Part shown: piece after piece, positions 48,967 through 52,340 of the stretch
How the letters are laid out: every line of letters starts with the position of its first letter
Position numbering within the stretch: position 1 is the stretch's first letter
DNA from: Methanomicrobiales archaeon HGW-Methanomicrobiales-2
Lineage (GTDB): Archaea; Halobacteriota; Methanomicrobia; Methanomicrobiales; Methanoculleaceae
Assembly (NCBI GenBank): GCA_002839645.1
Contig: PGYL01000026.1
Span: forward strand, 1 to 52,340
Direction of reading: 5' to 3'
Length of the DNA stretch: 52,340 nucleotides
Translations under genes and position numbers: made by a program
Notes under the pieces: generated by a model
Databases searched by the model: none
What the model was told of the DNA's origin: nothing
The model's input: only the letters and a program-made list of their open reading frames with translations

Positions 48967-50373
48967 ATGCCGTGGAGCGGTATCCCCTGCCCGGCGCTCT
49001 GGAGAACCGGCTGCGTTCCGTATTCGTATTCGGGGGCGGGCAGCCTGATCTCCGGGCGCCGCCGGTCAGGGGATACCCGGCTCCTCCTGCTCGCAACATC
49101 GACTCTCATTGTCTTCGCCGCAAACGCCGGCGGGCTTTTTGCCGGCATCACCGTCGTCCTCCCGCACCTGCTGTACCTGCCGATCGTGCTTGCCGCCTAC
49201 TGGTTCCCCCGCCGCGGTATCGTCTTCTCGTTCGCTCTCGCCCTCGGATACCTGGCGATGACCCTGCCCTTCGCCGGAGACGTCGGACTGGTCGTCTCAG
49301 CACTCTCGCGTGCGGTGGTCTTCGTCGCCGTCGGCGCCGTCGTATCATCCCTCTCGCTCCGGTTGCGGGATCAGGAAGAGCGGTATCGGGGGATCTTCGA
49401 TAACTCGGAGGCGGGAACGTTCCTCGTTGCACCGGGGGAGGCCGGGCCGCGTATCGAGGAAGTCAACTACATGGGCGCCACGCTCCTCGGCTCCACGACG
49501 AAGGACCTGATCGGAGAACCTGTCACCGGATTCCTCGACGACCCCGGCGCCTGGGAAGCGTTCAAGTCGGAGATCAATCGCAACGACACCGTCTACGAGT
49601 TTGAGACGACCCTCCGCCGCACCGACGGGGCTGCCGTCCAGGTGCTCGTCTCGGGCGGCCGACTCCCCGGCGGGCGGATCATCGTCACGCTCGTCGATAT
49701 CACCGCCCGCAAAAACGCCGAGGATGCGCTCCGCCAGACGAACGCCAAACTGAACATGCTGGGACGGCTCACCCGGAACGATCTCGCGGCGGCAATATCG
49801 GGGCTCCTCGGGCGGATCGCCGGGGGGATGCGGGAGTTTGACGACCCGGCTGTCCGCCGGCACCTGGAGAGCCTGGAAGAGGATGCCCGGCTCGTGCAGC
49901 GCCGCGCAGAGATCAGCCGGGACTATCAGGACCTTGGTCTCCGGCCGCCGGACTGGCAACCGGTCCAGAAGGTAATCCGGGAGGTGACGTCGTCGCTGCT
50001 GCTCCCCGGGATATCGGTCCGTCCCTGGGTGGAGCGGCTCGAGGTCTTCGCCGACCCGATGCTCGACCGGGTCTTTTCCAACCTGATCGAGAACGCTGCC
50101 CGCCACGGGAAGACTGTGTCGCAGGTCGTCGTCACCTACCGGATTTTAGATGACGGGCTCTCGATCTGCGTCGAGGACGATGGTGTAGGTGTTCCCGGGG
50201 CGGAGAAAGAGAAGATATTTATGTACGGCGTCGGCATCAACGGCGGGCTCGGGCTCTTCCTCGTCCGGGAGATCCTTGCCATCACGAATATGACGATCCG
50301 GGAGACCGGGACACCCGGTAAGGGGGCGCGGTTCGTAATACACGTCCCCCCGGGCGGGTACCGGATAGTCTGA
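48967..50373 (+). CDS. Membrane PAS domain histidine-kinase-like protein lacking the usual phosphoacceptor His
   Basis: 468 aa. Four transmembrane helices (~37-135), a PAS domain (~140-255), a dimerisation region and an HATPase_c domain (N box NLIENAARHG, DDGVGVPGAEKEKIF, GGLGLFLVREI). In related methanogen kinases the H-box reads TRHDI; here TRNDL with Asn271 (AAC). The ATP-binding domain looks intact, so it may signal without autophosphorylation or act with another kinase. Start codon is not strongly supported. 11 bp before the UspA-GNAT gene. Confidence 0.85.
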   Translation: MPWSGIPCPALWRTGCVPYSYSGAGSLISGRRRSGDTRLLLLATSTLIVFAANAGGLFAGITVVLPHLLYLPIVLAAYWFPRRGIVFSFALALGYLAMTLPFAGDVGLVVSALSRAVVFVAVGAVVSSLSLRLRDQEERYRGIFDNSEAGTFLVAPGEAGPRIEEVNYMGATLLGSTTKDLIGEPVTGFLDDPGAWEAFKSEINRNDTVYEFETTLRRTDGAAVQVLVSGGRLPGGRIIVTLVDITARKNAEDALRQTNAKLNMLGRLTRNDLAAAISGLLGRIAGGMREFDDPAVRRHLESLEEDARLVQRRAEISRDYQDLGLRPPDWQPVQKVIREVTSSLLLPGISVRPWVERLEVFADPMLDRVFSNLIENAARHGKTVSQVVVTYRILDDGLSICVEDDGVGVPGAEKEKIFMYGVGINGGLGLFLVREILAITNMTIRETGTPGKGARFVIHVPPGGYRIV

Positions 50374-50384
50374 GGTAGAACCCC

Positions 50385-51614
50385 ATGTTTCCAAAGGTGC
50401 TCATCCCGACAGACTTCTCAGCTGCCTCCGCCGCCATGGCGGAGCGGGTCGGCGAGATCCCAGGCGTCCACGAGGTAGTCCTCTTCCATGCCCTGACATC
50501 GGCCGGCAGGGATCCGGTCGACGAGGCGCTCCGCCGGATGCAGGAACTGGTGCAGCGGCAGGGTATCGCTGCGGAGGTGGCGATAGCAGAGGATGACGGG
50601 ACATCTGTCTCAACGAGAATACTCCGGGCCGCCGCCGAGCGTGGTGTCGACCTGATCGCGATGGGTCTCAGGGACCAGGGCCTGCTCCGGAACCTCTTTT
50701 CAGGAAACGTTGCGGCCACCGTGCTCCGGGATACCCGGATCCACGTCCTGATCGTCCCGCAGTCGGGAGGGGGCAGGCCGCCGCTCTTTACGCGGCTGCT
50801 GGTGCCGACCGATCTCGCGGCTCTGACGCCCCAGGTCCGCTCGGTCCTAAAAGACCCTGCCGGGGACGGGACGGCGGTGCTCCTGCACGTCGTCGAACCT
50901 GGACAGGAGACGGAGCTGGAAGCAGGCGGCCGGCTCGCGGCTCTCAAAAACGCTCTTTCTCCGGGAGGGCGTGAGATAGAGGCGCTTGTACGGTCGGGGA
51001 GTCCGGCGCGCACCATCTGTGCCGTAGCAGACGAGATAGGCGCCTCCGCAGTCATCATCCCGCGCATCGGGAAGCGTGATGCCGCAGGAAGCGCCCCGCT
51101 CGGGAGCGTCACAAGCGCCGTCCTCGAATGCGTAAAGCCGCCGGTGCTGGTGCTGGCGGTCTCGGTCCACCTGCAGATAGAGGTCCGGGAACTGCGAAGC
51201 GAGGAGTTCGCGCTCGCCGAGGAGATCTGGATCGACTACCACGGGTTGAAGGCAGACCCGGAGACTGACCGGATATTCGGGGTCTTCGCGAACGATACCC
51301 TCGTCTCCGTCGCCCGGTGTCGCCGGCACCCGGATGGCTACGAGGTGGATGGCGTCTTCACCCCGGTTCGATTCAGGGGAAGAGGGTATGCCCGGAGGGC
51401 GATGGATGCACTCGTCGAGGCGTGCCAGCACGACATCCTGTACATGCACTCGGTCCGGAACCTCGTCGACTTCTACGCGGCATACGGTTTTGTCTCGATA
51501 CCGGAGAGCGACCTTCCGCCGACCATCCGGGCGAGGTACGCGTTTGCTCTCGGCGAGATGGAAGGGGCGAACGTTCAGCCGATGCGGCGTGCTGCAGGTT
51601 CTTTCCGGCGATAG
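50385..51614 (+). CDS. UspA-UspA-GNAT fusion protein
   Basis: 409 aa. Two universal-stress domains (VLIPTDFSAASAAMAERV to IHVLIVP; LLVPTDLAALTPQVRSVL to PVLVLAV) are followed by a GNAT acetyltransferase domain (VDGVFTPVRFRGRGYARRAMDALVEACQ, then LVDFYAAYGF) with the acetyl-CoA loop R-x-x-G-x-G/A. UspA domains bind ATP or sense stress; the GNAT part may acetylate a protein or small molecule under that control. Short spacing to the kinase-like gene suggests one transcript. Confidence 0.88.
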   Translation: MFPKVLIPTDFSAASAAMAERVGEIPGVHEVVLFHALTSAGRDPVDEALRRMQELVQRQGIAAEVAIAEDDGTSVSTRILRAAAERGVDLIAMGLRDQGLLRNLFSGNVAATVLRDTRIHVLIVPQSGGGRPPLFTRLLVPTDLAALTPQVRSVLKDPAGDGTAVLLHVVEPGQETELEAGGRLAALKNALSPGGREIEALVRSGSPARTICAVADEIGASAVIIPRIGKRDAAGSAPLGSVTSAVLECVKPPVLVLAVSVHLQIEVRELRSEEFALAEEIWIDYHGLKADPETDRIFGVFANDTLVSVARCRRHPDGYEVDGVFTPVRFRGRGYARRAMDALVEACQHDILYMHSVRNLVDFYAAYGFVSIPESDLPPTIRARYAFALGEMEGANVQPMRRAAGSFRR

Positions 51615-51628
51615 CCTGCCTGCCCGGT

Positions 51629-51820
51629 TCAGTCGTCGTAGAGGTCCAGGGCTTCCGCGTCGTCGTCGATGTCGTCTGGGTACGGGAGATCGACGACAAC
51701 CGATCCGTCTTCAAGGATGTCCCCGATCTCAATATATATCCCTGCAGGAAATTCTCGTTCCTCTGTTCTGCCGTCAGAATGTTTGACACATGCCCACATG
51801 CTGTACCTCTGAAAGTCCAT
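51629..51820 (-). CDS. Small acidic hypothetical protein, 63 aa
   Basis: MDFQRYSMWACVKHSDGRTEEREFPAGIYIEIGDILEDGSVVVDLPYPDD... is beta-rich with an Asp-rich tail. Convergent with the UspA-GNAT gene. The preceding bases lack a clear Shine-Dalgarno. Function unknown. Confidence 0.55.
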   Translation of the reverse strand: MDFQRYSMWACVKHSDGRTEEREFPAGIYIEIGDILEDGSVVVDLPYPDDIDDDAEALDLYDD

Positions 51821-51938
51821 GGTTTCAGCGCTCCCGGGGCACCCGGACCGGGCAAGGCCCGGACCCGGTGCATCCCCGGAGTATGCTCCTACTCCAGTAT
51901 CAGATAATAGTTAAATATAGATTTTCCTGTTCAAATAG

Positions 51939-51961
51939 CCGGATAATACCTGAGTATCCGG
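51939..51961. other. Inverted repeat CCGGATA/TATCCGG
   Basis: Perfect 7-bp arms around a 9-bp spacer in an AT-rich intergenic region between divergent genes; possible operator or transcript-end hairpin. Confidence 0.4.
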
Positions 51962-52088
51962 GATTTTCCAGGGTGTTGTGCGTAACAGCGCGTGTCGAAG
52001 GGCCGGAGTGATATGCCTCCCGGCACCGCCCGCCCCACCGGGACGGTGCACAGCCATATATATCGTGACAGCGGTCAGGAGTGCATAT

Positions 52089-52340
52089 ATGCGCATCGGG
52101 ATCCTCTCCGACACACACGACAACCTCCAGATGGTGGATGCGGCCGTGAGGCAGCTGAACCGGGAACAGGTAGACCTGACGCTCCATGCCGGAGATTACG
52201 TCTCGCCGTTCGTCATCCCCCGGCTTGCGAACCTGCAATCACCCATGATCGGGGTTCTCGGGAATAACGACGGCGACCACCGTCTCCTTTCGGCACGGTT
52301 TGCGGAGTATGAGCATCTCAGCTTGCGGGGAACTTTTGCG
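52089..52340 (+). CDS. YfcE/MJ0936-type metallophosphoesterase (3' end outside window)
   Basis: MRIGILSDTHDNLQMVDAAVRQLN, LTLHAGDYVSP and GVLGNNDGDH are the DxH, GDxx and GNND/H metal-binding motifs of calcineurin-like phosphodiesterases. The gene is cut by the window edge after 84 codons. TATATAT stretches lie just upstream of the ATG. Confidence 0.88.
   Translation, partial: MRIGILSDTHDNLQMVDAAVRQLNREQVDLTLHAGDYVSPFVIPRLANLQSPMIGVLGNNDGDHRLLSARFAEYEHLSLRGTFA

Overview
The window is chromosomal DNA of a euryarchaeal methanogen. Archaeal markers include PCNA, the primase large subunit PriL, ribosomal protein S17e, Alba, FtsZ with a CdrS-like ribbon-helix-helix gene, the cobalamin enzyme CobY, an archaeosine-pathway radical SAM enzyme, a DUF373 membrane protein and many TATA-box, near-leaderless starts. 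High GC content and gene content suggest order Methanomicrobiales, probably Methanoculleus or a close relative. The genus is an inference from memory of these families, not a database result.

Layout. 1-4160 is core: a DPM1/GtrA glycosyltransferase (partial), an M20 amidohydrolase, a conserved hypothetical, MoaA and the rRNA methyltransferase RlmE. About 4163-16222 is a 12-kb integrated mobile element between rlmE and pcn. It has a tyrosine integrase, divergent winged-helix and RHH regulators, a primase-polymerase/helicase, an iteron-like candidate origin (9093-9430), ten consecutive small-to-medium ORFs each overlapping the next by exactly 4 nt, a tape-measure-like membrane protein, an AT-rich cargo gene between short direct repeats, an AbrB-like regulator with iterated operators and a zinc-ribbon protein. 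No capsid, portal or terminase gene is recognisable.

16257-23550 is core replication and biosynthesis: pcn-priL, an HD protein, a stand-alone ThiN protein, rps17e-dapA-dapB, ferredoxin, asd, alba and a secreted protein. 23565-26917 is a compact radical SAM/methyltransferase/two-glycosyltransferase cluster of unknown product. 26942-36344 holds DUF373, a coiled-coil protein, ftsZ with its RHH gene, cobD-cobY, an archaeal ornithine cyclodeaminase-like enzyme, the archaeosine radical SAM enzyme and a secreted protein, followed by tRNA-Ser(UGA).

36600-46500 is a more fluid zone: a frameshifted flavin reductase, a TnpB-only IS605-type element, PPOX and EEP proteins, a large surface protein whose frame is broken, RecQ, and copies of a GC-rich dispersed repeat also present at 32.6 kb. 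46512-52340 carries an endonuclease III-like enzyme, NAD synthetase lacking the expected glutaminase cysteine, a PAS histidine-kinase-like protein lacking the usual phosphoacceptor histidine, a UspA-UspA-GNAT fusion and the start of a phosphoesterase.

The most unusual material is the 12-kb element: its integration at the pcn promoter, the iteron cluster, the 4-nt-overlap gene chain with repeated RR-x-x-(A/S)LE peptides, and palindromic repeats that may hide a ribosome binding site.
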